DNA of 64,000 bases from Rarobacter incanus (lineage in GTDB: Bacteria > Actinomycetota > Actinomycetes > Actinomycetales > Cellulomonadaceae). The stretch's first letter is position 1; each line of letters begins with the position of its first letter. Under the pieces are notes generated by a model. It ran no database searches. It was given only the letters and a program-made list of their open reading frames with translations, and was not told the DNA's origin. The stretch is taken from assembly GCF_006715765.1 (NCBI RefSeq), contig NZ_VFNV01000001.1, forward strand, positions 992,001-1,056,000, in the 5' to 3' direction. Shown piece by piece: positions 15,904 through 24,103 of the stretch. The translations under genes and the position numbers were made by a program.

Positions 15904-17187
15904 TTACGGTGTGGCCCCGGTAGCGGCCGGGCACCGCAGCACGATCTGTTCGTAGACCCTTTGCGCGCTTTGGCCATCGCGGAAGGAATGCGCGCGTTCG
16001 CGCAGTCGGTCGGTGTGGGTCAGATTCGACGTGCGCGCGGTCCCGTCTTCCAGCAGGCTACCGAGTGCCGCAACGGTCTGCTGCCACGTGGCCGTGGCGG
16101 CCGGCCCCGCGAACTCGGTCCAAGGCTCGTAGGTCCCGCGCGTGGCCGCGTATTGGGATGCGTCCGGAGCGAAGAAAACGATGGGGCGTCGCAACAGGGA
16201 AAAATCGTAGGCGATCGATGAATAGTCCGTGATCAGCACGTCGATGCCGGTTAGATGCGGCGTGATCTCGTGGATGACGTCGTTTCCGCACAGGGCGATC
16301 CTGTCGCTACACGCCGGCCCGGCATCATAATTGCCGTCGCCGAGCGGATGGGATCTGATGAGTAGCGTGGCGTCCGCGTCGCGCAAAAACCGGGCTATTT
16401 CTTGCCACTGCGAATCAGTGGGCACGGCGGGGTCGCGCCCACCATCGCGCCACGTCGGCGCGTACAGGATCGTAGTTGCGCGGGAATGTTCGTCGCCGCA
16501 TAGGCCCCGGACCAGCGCAGACCCTGTTCCCGCCATCCCCGCTTGCGGACTTGCCGCGAAACGGGCCAGTGCATCGTCGCGCGGGTCGCCGGTGACGGCA
16601 ACGTTGTCGCCGGCTACGCCCAGGGCGCTACGCATTCGCTCGGCAGCCATTGGCGAGGACGAAGTGACCAGACCCAATCCGCGGCCAGCGCGGCGATAGG
16701 CAGCCGCCATGATCGACCGCACCAGGGCGTTGCTGCCGAGGAGCGGCAGGCGCAGCGCTTGCCGCGAATCGAGGTGGAGCTTCTTCATGGGGATGCCGTG
16801 CCATAACTGCACCACGTAGCCTCCCCTGACCGCGTACCTGTTGACGTCCCCGTACCCGTGGGTGACGACGATGACGGCGGCGCTAGCCGTGGCGCGCCAC
16901 CCATCGCGGCCACGCTTGAGCACTGCATCTATCCCCGCCGCCTGCGCGACGCGCAGTTCCTCGTCCGATCCGGCGAGCCACAGGCAACGTATCTCGGGAT
17001 GATGCGCGCGAACATAGTCGTGCAATACCAGTGCGCCTTCACCGATCCCGGCTCCCGAGCCGAACACCCAATGCCCCGGGCGCCGGGGCACAAATCGAGT
17101 CGCGATCGCACCCGCCACGTACTTGGGTAGAGCAAGAATTTTGCCCAGATTCCCCGAACCGAATTCAAAGCGCGCCACACCCTGCAC
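15904..17187 (-). CDS. CDP-glycerol glycerophosphotransferase-family enzyme
   Basis: About 427 residues from a GTG at 17187; a longer start at 17259 would overlap the promoter of the divergent GT2 gene, and a GTG at 17178 is also possible. Blocks seen: VVQLWHGIPMKKLHLDSR with His near residue 130, ILYAPTWRDGG, LLIRSHPLG and VLITDYSSIAYDFSLLRRP. These define a Glyphos_transf enzyme adding polyol-phosphate to a wall polymer. Sequence similarity to the gene at 14569 in the motif blocks suggests that the convergent pair performs successive steps. Its last residues are encoded within the second copy of a 26-bp repeat. Confidence 0.87.
   Translation of the reverse strand: MQGVARFEFGSGNLGKILALPKYVAGAIATRFVPRRPGHWVFGSGAGIGEGALVLHDYVRAHHPEIRCLWLAGSDEELRVAQAAGIDAVLKRGRDGWRATASAAVIVVTHGYGDVNRYAVRGGYVVQLWHGIPMKKLHLDSRQALRLPLLGSNALVRSIMAAAYRRAGRGLGLVTSSSPMAAERMRSALGVAGDNVAVTGDPRDDALARFAASPQAGMAGTGSALVRGLCGDEHSRATTILYAPTWRDGGRDPAVPTDSQWQEIARFLRDADATLLIRSHPLGDGNYDAGPACSDRIALCGNDVIHEITPHLTGIDVLITDYSSIAYDFSLLRRPIVFFAPDASQYAATRGTYEPWTEFAGPAATATWQQTVAALGSLLEDGTARTSNLTHTDRLRERAHSFRDGQSAQRVYEQIVLRCPAATGATP
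15912..15937 (+). repeat. 26-bp direct repeat, copy 2
   Basis: Identical to 15850-15875. It encodes the C-terminal Cys-Pro-Ala-Ala-Thr-Gly region of the minus-strand gene, whereas copy 1 covers the end of the plus-strand gene. Confidence 0.9.
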
Positions 17188-17276
17188 ACTACCAGTCGAC
17201 CGCGCGCGCACGGCGCGCCAATCGAAGCATCGTAGGATCGGGGGCGACACCGCACGCACACAAGGACGGCTTAGTT

Positions 17277-18380
17277 ATGACTTCTGTTCCCGGCGCCGCT
17301 GCCAACGGGCAGCCCACCGCGGCGCTTTGCCCCGTTCCCGATCCGTGCGACATCAGCTTCATCATGCCGGTCCTGAACGAGGGCGACTACCTTCGTTCGG
17401 CAATCGATTCGGTCCTGCGCCAACAGGTCCCCGGGCGCAGCGAACTGGTACTCGCGTTGGGACCGTCGACGGACAATACGGACGACATCGCCCTCGATGC
17501 GGCCCGCAGTGACGCGCGCATCAGAATCGTGCGAAACCCCGAACCGAATATCCCCGCGGGCCTAAACAAGGCAATCCTCGCCGCGCGCTATCCCGTGGTG
17601 GTGCGCGTGGATGCGCACTGCGAGCTGCCGATCGGATACGTCCTGGCAGCTCTCGACGCGTTGCGCCGCACGGGCGCGGCGAATGTTGGCGGGTTGATGC
17701 ATGCGGCCGGGGATTCGCGCATGCAGCGAGCGATCGCCAGGGCGTACAACTCCCCCCTCGGTTTGGGCGGCCCCGCGTACCACGTTGGCGGTCAAGAGGG
17801 CCCCTCCGAATCGGCGTACTTGGGCGTGTTCCGCAAGGAGGCGCTGCTTGCGGTCGGGATGTACGACACGAACGTGAAGCGCGGGGAGGACTGGGAACTG
17901 AACCTGCGGCTGCGAAACGCAGGATACTTGGTATGGTTCGTGCCGCAACTGGTGGTCACCTACCGGCCCCGCGCATCGTTGGGAGCGTTGGCGCGCCAAT
18001 TCTTCGCGACCGGTTCGTGGCGCGGCGAACTGGCGCGCAGGGACCTGCGCCACACCTCCGTGCGGTATTTCGCGCCCCCGCTACTCATTGGCGGGCTGGC
18101 GGCCGGTGTGATCGCGGTGGCGTGCGCGCCACTCGCTGGACGCACTGCGGCGGGTGTCACCGCGACGTGTTTGGCGCTGACTCCCACCGCACTCTATGCC
18201 GCGGCCCTGATTGCTGCCTGCGCCGGGCGCGCGGGCGGGGAATCGCTGCGGGACCGCGCAGCGACATTGGCGGTCCTCCCGACAATGCACCTGTCCTGGG
18301 GCGCGGGGTTTTGGCGCGGCTTCATAGCCGGGGCCGGTGGCGCGGATGACACCTCGCGGGTTACGACGACCAATACCTAG
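17277..18380 (+). CDS. Family 2 glycosyltransferase with C-terminal membrane helices
   Basis: 367 residues from the ATG at 17277, preceded by AAGGACGG. The GT-A core starts DISFIMPVLNEGDYLRSAIDS at about residue 25, with VVRVDAHCELP (DXD-like) and KRGEDWELNLRLR as the catalytic-base region. Two or three hydrophobic segments follow residue 265. The wording PNIPAGLNKAI and GGxxGPSESAYLGVFRKEALL resembles ExoA/succinoglycan-type GT2 enzymes working on undecaprenyl-linked sugars. Divergent from a glycerophosphotransferase gene and convergent with the large amidase gene. Confidence 0.85.
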   Translation: MTSVPGAAANGQPTAALCPVPDPCDISFIMPVLNEGDYLRSAIDSVLRQQVPGRSELVLALGPSTDNTDDIALDAARSDARIRIVRNPEPNIPAGLNKAILAARYPVVVRVDAHCELPIGYVLAALDALRRTGAANVGGLMHAAGDSRMQRAIARAYNSPLGLGGPAYHVGGQEGPSESAYLGVFRKEALLAVGMYDTNVKRGEDWELNLRLRNAGYLVWFVPQLVVTYRPRASLGALARQFFATGSWRGELARRDLRHTSVRYFAPPLLIGGLAAGVIAVACAPLAGRTAAGVTATCLALTPTALYAAALIAACAGRAGGESLRDRAATLAVLPTMHLSWGAGFWRGFIAGAGGADDTSRVTTTNT

Positions 18381-18402
18381 GCCGTAAAGCGCGACCCGAC
18401 AC

Positions 18403-18480
18403 CGACACCGACGCGCAACCCGATACCAATACGCGACCCGACACCGACGCGTGACCCGACACCAACGCGCGACCGGACAT
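18403..18480. repeat. Four 18-bp tandem units plus partial copies
   Basis: Units begin at 18409, 18427, 18445 and 18463 with consensus CRACGCGYRACCCGACAC; a shortened copy precedes them. They fill nearly the entire gap between the convergent genes ending at 18380 and 18487. Confidence 0.85.
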
Positions 18481-18486
18481 ACCGAG

Positions 18487-21081
18487 CTACCGCAGCGGGG
18501 CCACCGCCCGCAGCGACACGATTGCGTCAGCATCCGTGGTCAACGAAACGGCGCCGACCGCCGGCCGGCTGAAGGTGATGGTGCCGGGGCCGTCCCCGCC
18601 CTGGGAACCCACATCAACCAGGGCAAGGCGTCCCTTAGTGTCGCGCACGGTCACAACGCCCTGCCGGGTGGCGGTGGCATCCGCGCCCGGCTCCGCGCCG
18701 TCGCCCGATTCCGGCGTATCGGCGTACTCGATCGCAAGTCCGGTAACGCCCGCGGTCGTTGGCAGCTGTGCGGTTCCGGCCGCGGATTTGGAGCCCAAAA
18801 CAAGTGTCCCGTCGGCGCCCGGACTCACGCTCCAGCCGCCGCTTAGCGTCGCCAACGACAAATCAACCGACCGCGCAACGCTCACGATTTGGGCGGCCGC
18901 GGATGTCCCCTGCGCATTGCGGGCCAGCACGGCGACCTGCGCGAATTCCCCCGGATCCAATGCGATTTCAGCCTGTTTTTTGGTGGTGGACGAGCTTTGC
19001 CACGACCCCAGCTCCGTGCCCTTGGCGGTGAGCCTGCGCACGTAGACGACGTAGCTGGTCGCCCCCGCCGAGGCGGGCCAGCTCACGGTCTGCTTGCCGC
19101 TGCGCAGGTAGCCCGCCGCGGGCACCACGGCCGCCGCCGGCGCGGTGGGGATCGCGAGCCTGGCGGCCACCGTTGCGCGCTTGGTGCGCCCCAGCCCGAT
19201 CCCGGAAATGTAGACCTTTTTCTTCGACAGGGTCTTGATCGTCAGCGTCCCGGACCTCGCCTTGTCTAGCTTGATAACTATCGATGCCTTCTTGCTTGCC
19301 GTGCCGCTCGCCAGATTCACCGTCTTGCTCCAGCCGCCCAGCGAGACTCGCACCGTGCCAGCGCCGGCACCGCGCACGCCACGCAGGACGACGTACCTGG
19401 CAGATTTGATGGATTTGACCCGCAGGGTGCGGCCCGCGGACGTGGAGCGCAGCGCCGACTTCCCCCAATACTTGGAGCTCTTGACTTTCTTCCATCCGGA
19501 TGATCGCAGTATGGATCCCGCCAGCACTGGCCTGCTTGATGTCGCCAGCACCCGGATCGGGCCGCGCCGCCCGTCCTTGTCGATGGCTCGCACGCCGATC
19601 ACTTTGGTTGCAGTGCTGGCGATTTTGACGCTAGCGCTGGTCCCCTTCACGCTCTTGTATACGGTCCAGGTGGAATTGCTCGGATAGCCCGATCGATAGG
19701 AACTCGACCCCTGCGTAACGATTTGATAGGACGAGGCCCCCGTCACCGGCTTCCACTTGTACGTGGCGCTGGCCGCCCACTGCACGGGGGTTGTCGCTGC
19801 CGACGCAGAGATGCCGACGGGCGCCGGTGCGTCATCGATGGGCGTTCCGGAGCTGATGGTGGCCTCGTCCATAAGCTCTTTGGCATCGCTGCGAATCTGC
19901 GCCAGCTTCGTATACAGGTACTTCCCGGGGCACGACGTGTAATTCGTATCCCGGTGACCCTGCACCGTCCGCACGGTCACCTTCTGCCCGAACGCCGCGC
20001 GGGTCGTGCTCTTGGAACTGGTACCTGTCGTCAGCTTGGTTTTCGCGGTCGGATCGATTCCGTACTGGTAGGCCTTCCAGGCCACCACCCGCGTAATCGA
20101 TGTCATCAAGGCGCTGGTTGGCTGCACTGTTTCGTAGTTGCCCATGGCGCTGATGCCGATCGTGCCGGTGTTGTAGCCGCCCGCCTGCGCCCCAATCGGC
20201 GTGTCATAGACGGCGGTTCGGCGACCCTGATAGATGTTGCCGAACTTATCGACCAGGAACTGGTAGCCGATATCCGCCCACTTCATCCCGGAGGTGTGGT
20301 AAGTGTATATGCCGCGCACGAGCGCGGGAGCCTGCGCCTCGGTGTAGGAATTGGCGCCCGCGGTGTGGTGAATGTAGATCGATTTGACGCCATTGGAGGT
20401 CGCGTTCCACGCGCCGCCCAGCTTCTCATTTGCGCCCCATTGGCTGCGGGTAATTACCTGCGGCTGCAAGACGTCGCGTGAGTCCGCCGCCTGCGCCGCA
20501 GCCCCGGTTGCATCCGCAACCACCGCGGCATCGGCCTGCGTGACGTGCGGATCGATCAGCTCGATTTGTAGGTTGCTTGGGGCGATTCCGTCCGCGGTCA
20601 TCACTCGCACCTGGTATCCCGTTGCGCCAGCGCTGGTTAGCGGCTCCGTGCCGTGGCGCGCGGGATCGGCGCCCCCAGAGGTGTCGCTGTCGTCATCGGA
20701 CACCGGAAGATTGGTCCAAGATCCCCACGATTCGTTCTCCCGCAGGCGCAACGCTACCTGGGTGACTTCCGCTGCACCATCCCAGGTGACACCCGCAACC
20801 ATGAAGTTCCCCGTCTGGACCTGTGCGGTCAAAGCGGTGAGCCTGCCTGCCTGCTCGGGGGCGGCATCCGGCGCAAGATCCGCCGATTCCTCGCTCACGG
20901 CGGCCAGGGCGAGCGGGTCCTTGCTGGCCCGGCTATCGATCCCCGCGATGGCCTTGGTGGTAATGGTTGGTTCCGCGTTTTGCGCGATGGTGCGCGGAAG
21001 GACCGCAACGGGAACCGCCAACGCGCCCGCAGTCAGGATGAAAGTGGACAGGAGGGAGGTGAATCGCCGCATACACTGCAT
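18487..21081 (-). CDS. Secreted N-acetylmuramoyl-L-alanine amidase (PGRP/Amidase_2) with wall-binding tail
   Basis: About 864 residues from ATG 21081 (an ATG at 21072 is also possible). A signal peptide occupies the first 35 residues. The PGRP-type amidase follows a 190-residue N-terminal region: VITRSQWGANE, IYIHHTAGAN (zinc His near residues 238-239), DIGYQFLVDKFGNIYQGR, and GHRDTNYTSCPGKYL with the second His and the Cys ligand. The remaining 450 residues are Lys/Ser/Thr-rich beta repeats resembling Fn3- or jelly-roll-like wall-binding modules. It should cleave the peptide from MurNAc outside the cell. Periodic TGTTAC boxes immediately upstream point to MtrA control. Confidence 0.9.
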   Translation of the reverse strand: MQCMRRFTSLLSTFILTAGALAVPVAVLPRTIAQNAEPTITTKAIAGIDSRASKDPLALAAVSEESADLAPDAAPEQAGRLTALTAQVQTGNFMVAGVTWDGAAEVTQVALRLRENESWGSWTNLPVSDDDSDTSGGADPARHGTEPLTSAGATGYQVRVMTADGIAPSNLQIELIDPHVTQADAAVVADATGAAAQAADSRDVLQPQVITRSQWGANEKLGGAWNATSNGVKSIYIHHTAGANSYTEAQAPALVRGIYTYHTSGMKWADIGYQFLVDKFGNIYQGRRTAVYDTPIGAQAGGYNTGTIGISAMGNYETVQPTSALMTSITRVVAWKAYQYGIDPTAKTKLTTGTSSKSTTRAAFGQKVTVRTVQGHRDTNYTSCPGKYLYTKLAQIRSDAKELMDEATISSGTPIDDAPAPVGISASAATTPVQWAASATYKWKPVTGASSYQIVTQGSSSYRSGYPSNSTWTVYKSVKGTSASVKIASTATKVIGVRAIDKDGRRGPIRVLATSSRPVLAGSILRSSGWKKVKSSKYWGKSALRSTSAGRTLRVKSIKSARYVVLRGVRGAGAGTVRVSLGGWSKTVNLASGTASKKASIVIKLDKARSGTLTIKTLSKKKVYISGIGLGRTKRATVAARLAIPTAPAAAVVPAAGYLRSGKQTVSWPASAGATSYVVYVRRLTAKGTELGSWQSSSTTKKQAEIALDPGEFAQVAVLARNAQGTSAAAQIVSVARSVDLSLATLSGGWSVSPGADGTLVLGSKSAAGTAQLPTTAGVTGLAIEYADTPESGDGAEPGADATATRQGVVTVRDTKGRLALVDVGSQGGDGPGTITFSRPAVGAVSLTTDADAIVSLRAVAPLR

Positions 21082-21082
21082 A

Positions 21083-21115
21083 GTAACAACGGACACACCA
21101 GTAACATCAGTAACA
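21083..21115 (-). promoter_or_regulatory. Four 9-bp-periodic boxes before the amidase gene, possible MtrA site
   Basis: On the plus strand GTAACA starts at 21083, 21101 and 21110 and the variant GACACA at 21092, all at exact 9-bp steps. On the coding strand they read TGTTAC and run up to the start codon. A TATATC just upstream (21117-21122 region) could be the -10, placing the boxes at or after the transcription start. Resemblance to the MtrA nonamer repeat is from family knowledge; binding is inferred. Confidence 0.55.
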
Positions 21116-21135
21116 GATATACGGCGAGTCTCAAA

Positions 21136-21327
21136 TCACTTGCGCGCCGCGGCGAATAACTGGTCCTTGGTCCACCTGGCACCGTCGGCGTCCACCCACA
21201 CATTGGATTCGCACACGTGGCACGTCACAAAGGTCATGTCCCGCCCGTCGGGCAACGTCAGCGGCATTGTTGTCACCGTGCGCCCGGAGCAACGTGCGCA
21301 CTCGTAGCGCACCGGCGCCTCAGGCAT
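21136..21327 (-). CDS. Small zinc-ribbon protein
   Basis: 63 residues from an ATG at 21327 that overlaps the end of the DUF3499 gene by eight bases. It carries two Cys pairs (CARC and CHVC) spaced 20 residues apart, a classical zinc ribbon, and a C-terminal KDQLFAAARK helix. The function is unknown. The conserved coupling to DUF3499 suggests both proteins act together. Confidence 0.65.
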   Translation of the reverse strand: MPEAPVRYECARCSGRTVTTMPLTLPDGRDMTFVTCHVCESNVWVDADGARWTKDQLFAAARK

Positions 21328-21706
21328 TCTCCCCACGCAACATCCGCAAGTGACCGCGGCGCGTTATCTCGGTTGCCTGAACGACCGGGTCGGGTGCCTT
21401 GTGCCGCGGGGCTGGCGGTTCGCGGATTGCGTCAACGACGCGCGTGAGGTCATCCGAACCCCGCTGCGGGGCCTGTTCGGCGGCGGGCTGATCGGCCATT
21501 GTCTCGGGCCTTTCCAGGCGCACGACCTCCCAGCCGCGCGGGGCGGTCAGCCGTCCGGCGTGGACCTCACACAAATCGTAACTATGCGGTTCCGCCTGGG
21601 TCGCCAGCGGCCCCAACACAACGGTGGAATCCGCGTACACGTAGGTGAGCGTCGAAACTGCGGGCCGACCACAAGCCGAACGGGAACACGGCCGATTCAC
21701 TATCAC
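21320..21706 (-). CDS. DUF3499 family protein
   Basis: 128 residues. CSRSACGRPAVSTLTYVYAD, TQAEPHSYDLCEVHAGRL and TAPRGWEVVRL are near-invariant blocks of DUF3499, found only in actinobacteria. The four Cys/His residues (CxxxxC and CxxH) probably bind zinc. In many genomes the gene sits beside a degenerate zincin and whiB, as here. The role is unknown. A TAACGT hexamer (21714-21719, minus strand) seven bases before the GTG start suggests a leaderless transcript. Confidence 0.85.
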   Translation of the reverse strand: MIVNRPCSRSACGRPAVSTLTYVYADSTVVLGPLATQAEPHSYDLCEVHAGRLTAPRGWEVVRLERPETMADQPAAEQAPQRGSDDLTRVVDAIREPPAPRHKAPDPVVQATEITRRGHLRMLRGENA

Positions 21707-21713
21707 AGCACTG

Positions 21714-21719
21714 ACGTTA
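21714..21719 (-). promoter_or_regulatory. Putative -10 element of DUF3499 gene
   Basis: TAACGT on the minus strand lies seven bases from the GTG at 21706, without a Shine-Dalgarno sequence. Confidence 0.4.
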
Positions 21720-21862
21720 CCCGCTCAAGTGTGACGACCTTCGCAACCACGCCACCTTTCGGGCGAAATATGTCGGGTTTTGGTGGTGCGCGCGGGGAAA
21801 GTTGGCGCGGGAACGACGCTCGCGGGGAAAACTCGCGCGGCGCCGTGCGGGCCGCACCGGTC

Positions 21863-21868
21863 TACACT
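21863..21868 (+). promoter_or_regulatory. Putative -10 element of the zincin-like gene
   Basis: TACACT lies seven bases before the ATG at 21876, without a Shine-Dalgarno sequence, as in leaderless actinobacterial genes. Confidence 0.5.
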
Positions 21869-21875
21869 CAAACGT

Positions 21876-22310
21876 ATGACATTTCGCCCCTCGACCAGGT
21901 CGTTGCGCGACCGCCGCGGCAGGGGCATTCGCGGACCGCTGATCCCGCCTGCCCTACCCGCGTATCGCACGCGCGCCGAACGATTCGACGATACCGTCGT
22001 GGCTGTAGTCACCGACATTGAACGTAGATGGTCCAAGGAGTTGCGGCGCACGGAATTCGCCGTCGAAGACGTCCCCGCATCCGATCCAGCACCCTGGGAG
22101 AGCCAGGGCGTGCCCCTCGCGCGGCTTTTCCCCGCAGAACCCGGGCAGGCCGCGCGCATTGTGCTGTACCGGCGCCCCATCGAAACGAGAGCGCCGAACC
22201 GCCACGACCTCGCCGACATCGTGCGGGCCCTCGTGGTCGAGCAGGTCGCTGTCCTGCTCGGTGTCGCCCCCTGCGACATCGACCCGACGTACCCGCAGGA
22301 CGACCGCTAG
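21876..22310 (+). CDS. Zincin-like 'metallopeptidase family' protein lacking the HExxH motif
   Basis: 144 residues. RFDDTVVAVVTDIERRW, EFAVEDVP, ARIVLYRRPIETRA and LADIVRALVVEQVAVLLGV align by eye with small MPN/zincin-type metallopeptidase family proteins, whose usual active site is HEVAHHFG at the position of VEQVAVLLG here. Both His ligands are therefore missing while the catalytic Glu is kept. This degenerate form next to DUF3499 is widespread in actinobacteria as far as remembered, so it is probably a non-catalytic scaffold rather than a pseudogene; the ORF is intact. Divergent from the DUF3499 gene. Confidence 0.75.
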   Translation: MTFRPSTRSLRDRRGRGIRGPLIPPALPAYRTRAERFDDTVVAVVTDIERRWSKELRRTEFAVEDVPASDPAPWESQGVPLARLFPAEPGQAARIVLYRRPIETRAPNRHDLADIVRALVVEQVAVLLGVAPCDIDPTYPQDDR

Positions 22311-22395
22311 CGCGGTCCCCGCCTCGACCCCAGCCAACAGCAGCAAACCGCCACCCCGGCGCACCGCGCGATGCGACTCGATCGCGATTCAGTTC

Positions 22396-22416
22396 AGCGG
22401 CGGACGACGCGCCGCT
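22396..22416. terminator. GC-rich hairpin at the convergent gene ends
   Basis: AGCGGCG pairs with CGCCGCT around a seven-base loop. It overlaps the stop codon of the DUF5719 gene. There is no T-run. Confidence 0.4.
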
Positions 22417-24103
22417 AGCCCAGCGTCCCCCGAGTCACGGCAATGGACGTTTCGGTATCGGGGGTGGCAGAAGCCTGCATGGATGCGATCGTTCCCTGCG
22501 TGTCGGCCGCCGCGACCACCCCGGAAATGGCGAACACCTCATCGCCGGCGCTCGCCGCGATGGCAGGGGACGTCACCCGAATAGCGGCGATCTGCCCGCC
22601 TGAACCTAGCGATGACATCGAAACGGTCACTATCCCGCCATACCCGAGCTTCGCGGCCGTCTTACCCAGCGCTGCGCCGCCGGCATCGTAGGCCTGGATT
22701 TCGACATCGCGGCGCTCGACCCCCTGCGCGCCGGTCTTCGCATCGTCGTCACCAACGATGGGAAGCTTACTTATCGACGAGGCCGCCGCATCCGCATTGG
22801 CATTGACGCGGGTTAGGACAAGGTCGCCGGTCAGGCCCGGTGGTATTGCCAGCACCTGCGAGACGGCCGCAGTTCCCGTTGCCGGCGTGGACCCAACCCA
22901 CGCGAAGTCCCCCGAGGTGCCGATATCGACCTGCAAGGAGCCCTCGCCGGACGTGACCTGGGGGCCCTTGACCACAGACTTCGCGCCGGCGACCACCTGG
23001 CGGTCGGCGACGATCACCACCGAGTACAGGCCCTGCGCCAAGCCTCCCAGGGAGATGTCCGTCACCTCTCCCGCGGTTAGCGTCGCTTCTTGCGCGCCGC
23101 GCAGGATACGAAGACCCTGTGCCGTCAGCAACGAGATCTTGACGTGGGTATCGGCGTTTGGGGCGAGCAGGCGGAGCGTGGCCGCCCGGGCGGAACCTAT
23201 CTCGCTGTCGTCGACCCGCACCCCGCTTAGGACTTGCACGCGGGACGGTGTTGCACCCGACAGCGCCGTATCTATGCCGAGCGGGACCAGACCGTCGAGA
23301 GTCGTTTGGGAAATCGAGGCATCAACGTAACCGCCGTCGGTCGTGACGTGCGCGACTATGCGGCGTTCGCCGGGAGCAACCGCGGCGAGCAGCATCGTCT
23401 GGCTCGCTCCCGGGGCAACCGCGAATGCGGACGGCCCGGATAGGGCGATCGGACCGCTGCTGCCCCACAGTTCGACGTTGACGGTCACGGACGTCAAACC
23501 AGGGTTGTCGATTACGAGGTTAGAGGTCGTGCCCGGTTCGGTGTCGCCGGCGACGATCCAGTGCTCATCGCTCGAATACCGGCAGTTGGCGGCCACCAAT
23601 CCGCGTTGATCGCCCGAGTTCGCCCACGATGCGGTCGCGGCCGCCGGCCGAGCCGACGGCGCCCCCGCCGCCTTGTCGGATGCTGATCCGATTGCCGTCA
23701 TCGCTACCAGCGGTGAACTTGCTGCGAGCTGCGAGGCCACGGCAATCGGCGCCTTGCCGGTAACGGCCGGGTTCGTCGCGGTATCCGCGCCGTCCTGCCC
23801 GCGGTCGGCCAGCGGCGCGAGGGTGGTTACCGCCCCCGGGGTAGATTCAGCGACCACCCACGACGAGACCGGGTGGGATTCTCCCTGCTCGCCGTCGGCG
23901 TCCGATGTCCCGGTTACTTCGGGCACGGGGCCGGGGCACGTGATGACGCGGTCCGAGGGCGTGACCTCAACCGAGGTCGTGCCAAGCTCCGTCTTGCCAT
24001 CCCACGCGTGCCCAGTCGCCTGCTCGACATAGGGGATCACCGCCGCGACGCCCGCCAGCGCAAGGAGACCGATTCCTGCTGCAACCGATTTCAAACTCGT
24101 CAT
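22415..24103 (-). CDS. DUF5719 family secreted or membrane-anchored protein
   Basis: 562 residues with an N-terminal hydrophobic helix (residues about 8-25) and no further membrane segment, so the bulk is outside the cell. The beta-rich body contains CRYSSDEHWIVAGDTEPGTTS and VIDNPGLTSVTVNVELWGSSG, conserved in DUF5719. The gene starts with an ATG overlapping the stop of the large GT2 gene (ATGA), so the two are co-translated and probably partners: the GT2 membrane protein and this extracytoplasmic protein are a recurring actinobacterial pair downstream of whiB. The function is unknown. Confidence 0.8.
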   Translation of the reverse strand: MTSLKSVAAGIGLLALAGVAAVIPYVEQATGHAWDGKTELGTTSVEVTPSDRVITCPGPVPEVTGTSDADGEQGESHPVSSWVVAESTPGAVTTLAPLADRGQDGADTATNPAVTGKAPIAVASQLAASSPLVAMTAIGSASDKAAGAPSARPAAATASWANSGDQRGLVAANCRYSSDEHWIVAGDTEPGTTSNLVIDNPGLTSVTVNVELWGSSGPIALSGPSAFAVAPGASQTMLLAAVAPGERRIVAHVTTDGGYVDASISQTTLDGLVPLGIDTALSGATPSRVQVLSGVRVDDSEIGSARAATLRLLAPNADTHVKISLLTAQGLRILRGAQEATLTAGEVTDISLGGLAQGLYSVVIVADRQVVAGAKSVVKGPQVTSGEGSLQVDIGTSGDFAWVGSTPATGTAAVSQVLAIPPGLTGDLVLTRVNANADAAASSISKLPIVGDDDAKTGAQGVERRDVEIQAYDAGGAALGKTAAKLGYGGIVTVSMSSLGSGGQIAAIRVTSPAIAASAGDEVFAISGVVAAADTQGTIASMQASATPDTETSIAVTRGTLG

